A stretch of 13,423 nt of DNA, taken from NCBI GenBank assembly GCA_964566145.1, contig CAZMHN010000019.1:1-13423 (forward strand), given 5' to 3'. Numbering within the stretch: position 1 is the stretch's first letter; the number at the start of each line of letters is the position of its first letter. Positions 6,597-13,252 of this stretch are shown piece by piece. The notes beneath the pieces were generated by a model, which did not search any database, was not told the origin of the DNA, and saw only the letters and a list, made by a program, of their open reading frames with translations. A program made the position numbers and the translations under genes. Source of the DNA: CAZMHN01 sp964566145 (lineage in GTDB: Bacteria > Patescibacteriota > Patescibacteriia > Veblenbacterales > UBA10138).

Positions 6597-8423
6597 ATGC
6601 CTGCCAATCCGCCGAGACACCGCTACCCACTTCGGCCCGAACGCCGACGGGGCATTACGCTCATAGAAACGATCGTCGGCATCGCGGTGTTCGTCGTCAT
6701 CGCCGGCGGCTTGTACAGCACCTACGTCCAGCTGGCAAAACTCGCCAAGGCGGCGCGCGTACGCACTACGGCCACCGCCGTGGCCAAGCAGTACATGGAG
6801 ATCGTAAGGAACCTGCCCTACGCCGACGTGGGAGTCGTCAGCGGGGTGCCTTCCGGAACGCTCCCCGTAACCCAGAACGTGACGCAGGACAACACCACGT
6901 TCGTGGTTCGGTACACCATCCGCAACGTGGACGACGAGTTCGACGGCACCCTCGGCGGCTCGCCCAACGACCTGTCGCCGGCCGATTACAAGCTGGCCAC
7001 GGTCGAAGTTACCTGCTCCACCTGCCAAATACCCGGCACCCTGGCCAGCGTCACCACCCACGTTACCCCGAAGAACCTGGAAATCGCCTCGGACAACGGA
7101 GCGCTGTTCATACAGGTATTCGACGCCAACGGCCAACCGGTGCCCCAGGCGAACGTCCACGTTGAGAACAGCACGCTGATCCCGTCTGTAGCCATCGACG
7201 ACGTAACCAACAACGACGGACTGCTGGCCATCATCGACGTGCCCCCGGCCGAGGAATCCTATCGCATCGTGGTCACTAAGTCAGGCTATTCCACGGACCG
7301 CACTTACGGCCCCAGCGACCCCGTGGTAATCAATCCACTCAAGCTTGACGCCACCGTACTTCTGCAACAGGTCACTCAAATAAGCTTCTTCATCGACCGC
7401 GTGAGCACCCTTAACATAAACTCCGTAACTGCGACCTGCGCGCCCGTGGCCAACGTGGACTTCACGCTTGTTGGCTCCAAGCTCATTTCGCGCGATCCTG
7501 ATGTGTACAAGTACGACCAAGATCTGTCCACGGACGCCAACGGACTGCGCACGCTCACTAACATGGAATGGGACACTTACATGCCCACCATCACCGATTC
7601 CAGCTACGAGCTAAGGGGTACCGTGCCGCTGATTCCGCTGTCCCTGGCACCCAACACCACGCAGGATCTTAGGTTCGTCATGGAGACTGCCAGCCCGCAC
7701 AGCTTCCTGGTGGTCGTTAGGGACGCCAGTACTCAGCTACCTTTGTCCGACGCCGCGGTACATTTGACAAAATCGGGTTACGACCAAACCCTGTTCACCA
7801 GCCGCGGCTACTTCAGGCAAACCAACTGGAAGGACGGGTCCGGACAAGCCAGCTTCGTTGACCAGGAAAAATACTGGAGCGATGACGGCAACGTAAGCGT
7901 GAACCAGCCGGTAGGACAGCTCAAGCTCCGCAAGCCCACCAGCCGCTACGTATCTTCCGGCTGGCTCGTTTCCTCCACCTTCGACACGGGCGCCACTACG
8001 AACTTCGTCTCCGTCGAATGGCAGCCGGGCGACCAGCCTGCCCAGTGCGGCGCCAACCCGGTCCGCTTCCAAATCGCCACCAACAACGACAACGCCACCT
8101 GGAACTTCGTCGGTCCGGACGGCACGGCCTCAACTTACTACACCACCCCCGGACAGCCCATCAGTTCAGTGCACAATGGCACCCGTTACCTCAGGTACAA
8201 GGTGTACCTCTCCACCGCCAATACGTACTACACCCCCAACATAGCCGAAGTGGCCGTCACCTACGTATCCACCTGTGTGCCGCCCGGCCAGGCTTTCTTC
8301 AACGGACTGACCAGCTCCACCTATACCCTGACGGTGTCACTGGCGGGATACCAAACCTCGGTGACATACCCCGACCTGTCCCCGGATTGGAGCATGACGG
8401 ACATTAGCTTACTACCTGAATAA
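6597..8423 (+). CDS. Large PilV-type prepilin with multidomain beta-rich C-terminus, putative pilus-tip adhesin
   Basis: A 608-residue type IV prepilin-like protein. The class III signal ends RRRG19, followed by ITLIET, so prepilin peptidase should cut after Gly19 and leave Glu at mature position 5. A hydrophobic helix runs to about 40. The rest appears exported. Residues 168-255 resemble a carboxypeptidase-regulatory (transthyretin-like) fold (FIQVFDANGQPVPQANVHVE). About 262-362 may be a second such unit. A third starts at 369 (FLVVVRDASTQLPLSDAAVHL) and seems to finish only at 564-606 (GQAFFNGL...YTLTVSLAGYQT). Between these halves, 452-557 looks like a separate beta-sandwich (SGWLVSSTFDTG, FQIATNN, GPDGTASTYY, RYLRYKVYLST). 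Cysteines are few: a CSTC pair at 140-143, then 281, 484 and 560. The size and domains suggest an adhesin at the pilus tip; ligand unknown. Domain names rest on pattern recognition, not a search. Confidence 0.85.
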   Translation: MPANPPRHRYPLRPERRRGITLIETIVGIAVFVVIAGGLYSTYVQLAKLAKAARVRTTATAVAKQYMEIVRNLPYADVGVVSGVPSGTLPVTQNVTQDNTTFVVRYTIRNVDDEFDGTLGGSPNDLSPADYKLATVEVTCSTCQIPGTLASVTTHVTPKNLEIASDNGALFIQVFDANGQPVPQANVHVENSTLIPSVAIDDVTNNDGLLAIIDVPPAEESYRIVVTKSGYSTDRTYGPSDPVVINPLKLDATVLLQQVTQISFFIDRVSTLNINSVTATCAPVANVDFTLVGSKLISRDPDVYKYDQDLSTDANGLRTLTNMEWDTYMPTITDSSYELRGTVPLIPLSLAPNTTQDLRFVMETASPHSFLVVVRDASTQLPLSDAAVHLTKSGYDQTLFTSRGYFRQTNWKDGSGQASFVDQEKYWSDDGNVSVNQPVGQLKLRKPTSRYVSSGWLVSSTFDTGATTNFVSVEWQPGDQPAQCGANPVRFQIATNNDNATWNFVGPDGTASTYYTTPGQPISSVHNGTRYLRYKVYLSTANTYYTPNIAEVAVTYVSTCVPPGQAFFNGLTSSTYTLTVSLAGYQTSVTYPDLSPDWSMTDISLLPE

Positions 8424-8442
8424 AGGCTTTTTCGCGGGTCAT

Positions 8443-9084
8443 ATGCTACGGCGCCCCGTCCTCACGCCACTTCACGCCACGAACAGCCGACTGAGGTACG
8501 GCTTCACCACCATGGAGCTTGTGATTGTGATGGGGATCACCTCCCTGGTGCTCCTGGCCGTAAGCTCTTTCATCGTCAGCATGTTCCGCACCACCCGCAG
8601 CATCAACGCCACCCTGACGGCGGTGGAGCAAGCCCGCCGGACGGTAAAAATGTTCACGGACGAACTGCGTACGGCAGCGCCCTCGGCCACCGGCGCCTAC
8701 GCCATAGCCGAAGCCGGCGGCGGCACGTTCACTTTTTACAGCGACATCGACCGCGACGACTATGTGGAACGATTGCGTTATTTCGTTGACGGCACTGATC
8801 TGAAACGCGGCTACCTCAAGCCGGCGGGCGACCCGCTAACGTACTCCGAGGCCAACGAAGTCGTCTACGTCGTAACCCAGTTCATCACCAACCCCGGCGC
8901 AGTATTCTCGTACTTCGACGAGAACTACAACGGCCTGACCGGCCCGTTGACCATACCTCCGACCATTCCCGACATCAGGCTCGTGCGCATCAGACTGCAG
9001 ATAGACCAGCATCCCACCGAGCCGCCCGGACCGTACGAACTGCTGTCAGAGGTTTCCATACGCAGCCTTAAAGACAACCTGTAA
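8443..9084 (+). CDS. PilJ/PilW-like minor prepilin
   Basis: A 213-residue type IV prepilin-like protein. After a 20-residue leader, RYG20 is followed by FTTMELVIVMG, a class III cleavage site with Glu at mature +5, and then a hydrophobic helix to about 48. The soluble part contains TFTFYSDIDRDDYVERLRYF (95-114) followed by LKRGYLKP, a pattern typical of GspJ/PilJ/PilW-like minor pilins, and ends with SIRSLKDNL. The acidic DIDRDD run (101-106) could bind calcium, but that is a guess. The gene begins 19 bases after the large prepilin and ends 3 bases before the PilX-like gene. Between PilV-like and PilX-like partners, it fits the GspI-J-K order of tip pseudopilins. Confidence 0.85.
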   Translation: MLRRPVLTPLHATNSRLRYGFTTMELVIVMGITSLVLLAVSSFIVSMFRTTRSINATLTAVEQARRTVKMFTDELRTAAPSATGAYAIAEAGGGTFTFYSDIDRDDYVERLRYFVDGTDLKRGYLKPAGDPLTYSEANEVVYVVTQFITNPGAVFSYFDENYNGLTGPLTIPPTIPDIRLVRIRLQIDQHPTEPPGPYELLSEVSIRSLKDNL

Positions 9085-9087
9085 CCC

Positions 9088-10545
9088 ATGCCTGCCAATC
9101 AATCCCAGGGCACCCATCAAAGACCCGGCACCATCCTGCTGTTCACGCTGGTCTTCGGCTCCATCGGCATTGTCATTGTGGGCGGCCTGGTCAGCTGGGG
9201 CGTAGGCACCACCCGGGTATCGCGGGCGGTTCTGAACAGCGAACTGGCGTTCCAAATCGCCGAGGCCGGCGTCAGCTACTACCGCTGGCACCTGGCGCAT
9301 GCGCCGAACGATTACCAGGACGGCACGGGCCTCCCGGGGCCGTATCTGCATGAGTTCGAGGACAAGAACGGGACGACAATCGGGTACTTCAGCCTTGACA
9401 TCGCTCCCCCGCCCGAAGGTTCCACGGTCGTCGTCGTGACCTCGACCGGCTATACCGTGGCCAACCCCGAACACCAGCGAGTCGTACGCGTCACCCTGGC
9501 CATACCTTCCCTGGCAAGGTACGCCGTGGCGGCCAACGCCGACATGCGCTTCGGAGAAGGCACGACCGTCAGCGGCCAGATACACTCCAACGGCGGCATC
9601 CGGTTCGACGGCGTGGCCTACAACCTGGTGACCTCGGCTAAGTCGAACTACAATGACCCTGACCACTCGGGCGGAAACGAGTTCGGCGTCCACACCCATG
9701 ACAGCCCCACGGACCCGCTGCCGCCCGCCGCGGTGCCCAATCGCACTGACGTATTCGCGGCCGGCCGCGAATTCCCCGTCCCGGCCGTCGATTTCGACGG
9801 CATCTCCGGCGATTTCGCCGAAATCAAGGCGGCCGCCATAGACAACGGGGAATACTTCGCCGCCTCAGGGGCCCTGGGATACCGGATTCTGTTCAAGACC
9901 GACGACACGTTCGACGTGTACATCATCAATGTACTGCGCAGTCCGCCCGGCAGCTGCTCCGACGAACTCAGCCAGGACGGCTGGGGCACCTGGAGCATAG
10001 ACACCGGTGCGGGCGCCGAAACATTTTTGGGCAACTATCCCAACCCCGCCAACCACCTCATCTTCCTGGAGGACAACGTGTGGGTGGCAGGACAGATACA
10101 AACCGCGCGCGTCACCATAGCCGCGGCCAGGTTCCCGGAAACCCCCGCGACCTACGCCAACATCACAGTGAACAACGATCTCAGGTACAGCACATACGAC
10201 GGGTCGGACGTCATTGCCCTGATGGCCCAGGGGAACTTCAACGTCGGCCTGTACAGCGAAGACAATCTGCAGATCGACGCGGCGCTGGTGGCCAAGAACG
10301 GACGCGCCGGGCGCTACTATTACGAATCAGCCTGCGGCGCGGAGTACGTGCGCGACTCACTGACCTCGAACGGCATGATAGCCACGAACCAGCGCTACGG
10401 ATTCGCCTACACCGACGATACCGGCTACGAAACCCGCAATCTTAACTACGACTCCAACCTGCTCTACAGCCCGCCGCCGAGCTTTCCCCTGACCGGCAAC
10501 CAATACAACCTCCTAGACTGGCAGGACGTAACGGCCAAACAGTAG
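9088..10545 (+). CDS. PilX/GspK-like large pilin-related protein
   Basis: A 485-residue protein with one N-terminal hydrophobic helix (about 15-40, starting PGTILLFTLVFGSIGIVIVG), then LNSELAFQIAEAGVSYYRWHL (49-69), the 'AEAG' stretch common to PilX-type proteins. No glutamate stands at +5 after the only likely cleavage glycine (G14). GspK-type pilins also lack it, so processing is possible but not shown. The large domain holds RFGEGTTVSGQIHSNGGIRF (154-173), a histidine-bearing stretch GVHTHDSP (200-207), LIFLEDNVWVAGQIQTARVT (324-343), DVIALMAQGNFNVGL (374-388) and the C-terminal RYGFAYTDDTGYETR (436-450). Repeated G-x-I/V-x-S/T units suggest a right-handed beta-helix or bactofilin-like stack. 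I believe close relatives occur widely in Patescibacteria; function unknown. It probably caps the minor-pilin complex. Confidence 0.8.
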   Translation: MPANQSQGTHQRPGTILLFTLVFGSIGIVIVGGLVSWGVGTTRVSRAVLNSELAFQIAEAGVSYYRWHLAHAPNDYQDGTGLPGPYLHEFEDKNGTTIGYFSLDIAPPPEGSTVVVVTSTGYTVANPEHQRVVRVTLAIPSLARYAVAANADMRFGEGTTVSGQIHSNGGIRFDGVAYNLVTSAKSNYNDPDHSGGNEFGVHTHDSPTDPLPPAAVPNRTDVFAAGREFPVPAVDFDGISGDFAEIKAAAIDNGEYFAASGALGYRILFKTDDTFDVYIINVLRSPPGSCSDELSQDGWGTWSIDTGAGAETFLGNYPNPANHLIFLEDNVWVAGQIQTARVTIAAARFPETPATYANITVNNDLRYSTYDGSDVIALMAQGNFNVGLYSEDNLQIDAALVAKNGRAGRYYYESACGAEYVRDSLTSNGMIATNQRYGFAYTDDTGYETRNLNYDSNLLYSPPPSFPLTGNQYNLLDWQDVTAKQ

Positions 10546-10597
10546 CCTCGGGCGCCTTTTGCCCCGCCGGCCCAGAAGGAAGCCGCGACTGCCCCTG

Positions 10598-10606
10598 TGG
10601 TATACT
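10598..10606 (+). promoter_or_regulatory. Candidate extended -10 promoter for pilM
   Basis: TGGTATACT is an extended -10 element (TGn followed by TATACT) in the 79-base gap before pilM. No good -35 lies 16 to 18 bases upstream, as is usual for extended -10 promoters. Transcription would start near 10613, only about 12 bases before ATG 10625, giving an almost leaderless mRNA. The same TATACT hexamer serves the pilB promoter. It would let pilMNO be transcribed separately from pilBC and the pilins. Confidence 0.55.
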
Positions 10607-10624
10607 GAAGACAAGACACAACCT

Positions 10625-11701
10625 ATGTTCTTCCAGCCTCAACAAGACAGCATCGGGCTTGACATCAGCGACCGCTCCCTGAAGGCCGTTCAGCTGAAGC
10701 GTACGCTCAACAACGCCATCGGGCTCCAGGGCATCTCAAGGGTGGATCTGCCTGCCGGCGTTTTCGAGGACGGCGAACTGAAGCAGCCGGAAACCCTGAC
10801 CAAGGCCTTTGCCGAACTGCTGGCCCGTCCCCTGCAGGGCTCGTTCACCACCTCGTACGTCTGCGCCTGCCTGCCGGAGACCAAAACCTTCATAAAGATG
10901 ATAGACATCCCTCCCATGTCGGAATCCGAAATCGCCCAGGCGGTGAAATGGGAGGCCGAGCACCACATACCCATCCCCATCGACGACACGTACTGGGACT
11001 GGCAGCAGGTGGACAAGCCGCAGAACCCGAACGAGCGCCTGCCGGTGCTCTTGGGCGTCGTGCCGAAGCAGATAGTCGATTCCTACACCAGCGTCGTCAA
11101 CCAGAGCCGCCTGGTGCCCTTGGCCATGGAAGTGGAAGCGGTCGCCATCGCCCGCGCTCTGCTTCCCCCCGACCACGTACAGGCAAGCGCCGGCGCCACC
11201 ATGATCATAGACATCGGCGCCACGCGCACGAGCCTTATGGTCGTCGACCGGGACGTTCTTCAATTCACCGTGTCCTTGCCTCTCTCCGGCAGGAAGATAA
11301 CCGAGACCATAGCCACCGCCCTGAAGCTGACCGAGGATCAGGCGGAACGGGCCAAGATAGTCTGCGGACTGGACCCCAAGAAGTGCCACGGCGCCATGGC
11401 CGAGATACTCAGGGAGAACATGGACGAGCTGGTCAGGCGCATACGGGACGCCGTAGTTTTCTACCGCGAGCACTTCCCGAAAGGCCAAACCGTAAACGAA
11501 GTGGTGCTGTGCGGCGGCGGCTCGAACTTCAAGCAGATAGACAAGCACCTGAACGCCAAGCTCGAACTCCCCGTGCGGCGCGGCAATCCGTGGCTGAACC
11601 TGGACCCGAGCCCGGCCCCGCTGAAGCCCAACGACCTCATTTCCTACACCACCGCCATCGGCCTGGCGCTTAGGCCGTTCCTCGTCAAACAGGACCTATG
11701 A
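10625..11701 (+). CDS. pilM: PilM, actin-like cytoplasmic type IV pilus assembly protein
   Basis: FtsA/actin-fold cytoplasmic protein that binds nucleotide and the N-terminal tail of PilN, linking the PilB motor to the membrane complex. The 358 residues show the phosphate-1 segment GLDISDRSLKAVQL (11-24), a WEAEHHIPIPIDD stretch typical of PilM (109-121), the phosphate-2 segment IIDIGATRTSLMVVD (194-208), the adenosine segment LCGGGSNFKQI (295-305) and a C-terminal YTTAIGLALRP (341-351). ATG at 10625 was chosen because the upstream in-frame extension (TTG at 10559) is arginine- and proline-rich, lies before GLDIS and contains the candidate promoter. The stop overlaps the pilN start as ATGA. 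Confidence 0.94.
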   Translation: MFFQPQQDSIGLDISDRSLKAVQLKRTLNNAIGLQGISRVDLPAGVFEDGELKQPETLTKAFAELLARPLQGSFTTSYVCACLPETKTFIKMIDIPPMSESEIAQAVKWEAEHHIPIPIDDTYWDWQQVDKPQNPNERLPVLLGVVPKQIVDSYTSVVNQSRLVPLAMEVEAVAIARALLPPDHVQASAGATMIIDIGATRTSLMVVDRDVLQFTVSLPLSGRKITETIATALKLTEDQAERAKIVCGLDPKKCHGAMAEILRENMDELVRRIRDAVVFYREHFPKGQTVNEVVLCGGGSNFKQIDKHLNAKLELPVRRGNPWLNLDPSPAPLKPNDLISYTTAIGLALRPFLVKQDL

Positions 11702-12258
11702 TACCCATCCGCCTCAACCTGCTGTCACCGGATCAGCGCGAATACCTGAAGTTCGAGTACGTGTACATGCACGTGCGCACCGTCACGTTCCTGCTGCTCA
11801 CGTTCACCATCATCTCGACCGGACTGCTGATAGCGGCCAGGCTCATGCTTCAGGACAACTACGCCACCGTGCTGACGGCCACCACCATGGTGAACGACAA
11901 GAACCAGACTCTCGACAAGGACATAACGGAGCTCAACAAGAACCTGCAGGACGTCAAAAAGATCCAGGACGACTTCGTGAAGTGGTCCGACATCATCATC
12001 CAGCTGAACCGCACCATACCGGAACGCGTCGAGCTCAACTCGCTCGTACTGGAAAAGAACACCCGCCTGTTCTCCATGAGCGGGCGCGCCCAGAAGCGCG
12101 ACGATTTCCTCCTGCTCAAGGCCAACTTGGAGAAACTGCCCTACCTCGAGGAACTGCAATCCCCGCTGACCAACCTTTTGCTCAAAGAGGACGTGCAGTT
12201 CGAATTCACCGGCAAGATAAAGGCTGACGCCCTAAAGGCCTCCCAAAGCGAAATATGA
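11698..12258 (+). CDS. pilN: PilN, type IV pilus inner-membrane alignment protein
   Basis: Bitopic membrane protein of the pilus alignment complex. The 186 residues start with MIPIRLNLLSP, the short cytoplasmic NLL motif that docks into PilM in known systems. One membrane helix follows at about 27-50, a probable coiled coil at about 65-105, and a small C-terminal domain with RVELNSLVLEKNTRLFSMSG (110-129), the usual ferredoxin-like fold of PilN. AGGA lies 5 bases before the start, and the gene overlaps both pilM and pilO by ATGA, so the three are probably translated in fixed proportion. Length is normal for the family. Confidence 0.9.
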   Translation: MIPIRLNLLSPDQREYLKFEYVYMHVRTVTFLLLTFTIISTGLLIAARLMLQDNYATVLTATTMVNDKNQTLDKDITELNKNLQDVKKIQDDFVKWSDIIIQLNRTIPERVELNSLVLEKNTRLFSMSGRAQKRDDFLLLKANLEKLPYLEELQSPLTNLLLKEDVQFEFTGKIKADALKASQSEI

Positions 12259-12845
12259 ACATTCGCCCCAAATCCCTAAGCCCCCGGCAGAAGATAGTCG
12301 CGTCGACGCTTCTGACGCTTTCCGTCACGGCGGCGGTCATCGGGTTCGTGACCATGCCGAGCGTACGGGCCATACGTTCGCTGGCCGACCAGATATACGA
12401 ACAGCGCCTGGAGCTTGAACAGCTCTACCACAAAGGCCAGCTCCTGAAGCGCACCTTGAAGCAGTATGAGGAAGTAAAGCCGGCCGTACACGAGCTGGAG
12501 CGCATCTACATCACGCGGGGGGAAGAGCTCAACTTCATAACCACGCTTGAAGGGGTGGCCGATTCCTCGGGCACCATACAGGACATAAAGCTGGGCGCCG
12601 CGGACCCCAAGAGCAAAGCGCCCTCCAACAAGCTCCCCTACCAGCTTACCGTGGAAGGCAACCTCACCAGCCTTATCTCGTACCTGGGCGGGCTGGAGGG
12701 CTTGGATTTCTACGTCAACATAGACACGCTGAGGTTCTCGCGCAGCAGCACTTACTCCTCCGGCCGGAACCGCCCGTCGAACCTTGGGGGAACGGCCGAG
12801 CCGCTGTCGGCCACCTTACTGGCCACTTCATACTTCAAGCTATGA
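12255..12845 (+). CDS. pilO: PilO, type IV pilus inner-membrane alignment protein
   Basis: Partner of PilN, expected to form a heterodimer with it outside the membrane. The 196 residues have a short basic cytoplasmic tail, one membrane helix at about 15-33, a coiled coil at about 38-85 (SLADQIYEQRLELEQLY and on) and a C-terminal ferredoxin-like domain. That domain contains LNFITTLEGVADSSGT (92-107), LPYQLTVEGNL (127-137) and LISYLGGLEGLDFYVNIDTL (140-159). The last pattern is common in PilO. A low-complexity serine, glycine and arginine loop (161-178) interrupts the last strands. Sequence similarity in PilO is always low, so position after pilN is part of the evidence. Confidence 0.88.
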   Translation: MNIRPKSLSPRQKIVASTLLTLSVTAAVIGFVTMPSVRAIRSLADQIYEQRLELEQLYHKGQLLKRTLKQYEEVKPAVHELERIYITRGEELNFITTLEGVADSSGTIQDIKLGAADPKSKAPSNKLPYQLTVEGNLTSLISYLGGLEGLDFYVNIDTLRFSRSSTYSSGRNRPSNLGGTAEPLSATLLATSYFKL

Positions 12846-13216
12846 AACTGAACACCAAGGTAAAGCTCAAGCTCCCGAACTTCCGGAACTTCAAGCCCCG
12901 GAAGCTCCTGAAGTTCCTGCCCCTGACCACGCTCCTCCTGCTGGTCGGCGCCATGGTGCTGACCCTGCAGTTCCTGTACCAGTATTTTTACCAGACCATC
13001 GCCGAGGTCAAAGTGGTAAGCATCTTGCGTAGCCAGGTGGCGCTGAACCAGGTGAACCTGCCTTTGTACGAAAAAGTGTTCGACGCCTGGGAAGCCAAGA
13101 AGAAGTTCGACCCGGCCGCCCTCGCCGACCTCAAAGACCCGTTCCTGCCTCTGCCGGCGCCTGTCTCACCCGAAGAAGCCGGCCCGAGCCTGGAAGAGGT
13201 GAATTCGTCACAGTGA
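12842..13216 (+). CDS. Small bitopic membrane protein with DPF motif, possible reduced PilP-like subunit
   Basis: A 124-residue protein, last in the pilus operon and overlapping pilO by ATGA. It has a very basic N-terminus (eleven lysines or arginines in the first 24 residues), one membrane helix at about 26-46, an extracellular helical stretch with LPLYEKVFDAWEAKKKF (73-89), then LADLKDPFLPLP (94-105) and an acidic, proline-containing tail. PilP and GspC proteins carry an R-D-P-F type linker that contacts PilN/PilO, and their folded domain then binds the secretin. Here the DPF segment remains and the folded domain is absent, as is pilQ. It may therefore be a linker-only PilP analogue. That is inference; plain 'hypothetical membrane protein' would also be fair. 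Confidence 0.75.
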   Translation: MKLNTKVKLKLPNFRNFKPRKLLKFLPLTTLLLLVGAMVLTLQFLYQYFYQTIAEVKVVSILRSQVALNQVNLPLYEKVFDAWEAKKKFDPAALADLKDPFLPLPAPVSPEEAGPSLEEVNSSQ

Positions 13217-13223
13217 TACCGCG

Positions 13224-13250
13224 AACACCCCGCCTTGAGCGGGGTGTTTT
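13224..13250 (+). terminator. Rho-independent terminator of the pilus operon, possibly bidirectional
   Basis: A perfect 10-base-pair stem (13224-13233 with 13239-13248) closes a five-base CTTGA loop. The stem core is GC-rich (ACACCCCGC) and ends in TTTT at 13247-13250. It starts 8 bases after the last pilus gene stop and lies just before the convergent NifU-like stop. On the minus strand the stem is the same, but the trailing T run is short, so termination in that direction is less certain. Confidence 0.85.
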
Positions 13251-13252
13251 GG

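Noticed and set aside
8400..8442. Possible promoter before the PilJ-like gene
   Set aside because: ATGACG and TGAATA are poor matches to the -35 and -10, and the gap is only 19 bases inside a tight operon.
10550..10564. GGGC/GCCC hairpin between the PilX-like gene and pilM as a terminator
   Set aside because: It has only four base pairs, a seven-base loop and no T run after the stem.
10559..10624. In-frame upstream extension of pilM from TTG 10559
   Set aside because: The added 22 residues are arginine- and proline-rich, unlike any PilM N-terminus, and the stretch contains the extended -10 promoter.
10736..11548. Long antisense open frame of about 270 codons opposite pilM
   Set aside because: PilM motifs on the plus strand are clear. 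The antisense product has no coherent fold pattern and no promoter.
12850..12925. Short repeats of the GAAGCTCCTGAAGTTCCTG kind in the last pilus gene
   Set aside because: They encode a lysine-, leucine- and phenylalanine-rich N-terminus, so codon repetition explains them. No array or mobile-element feature is present.
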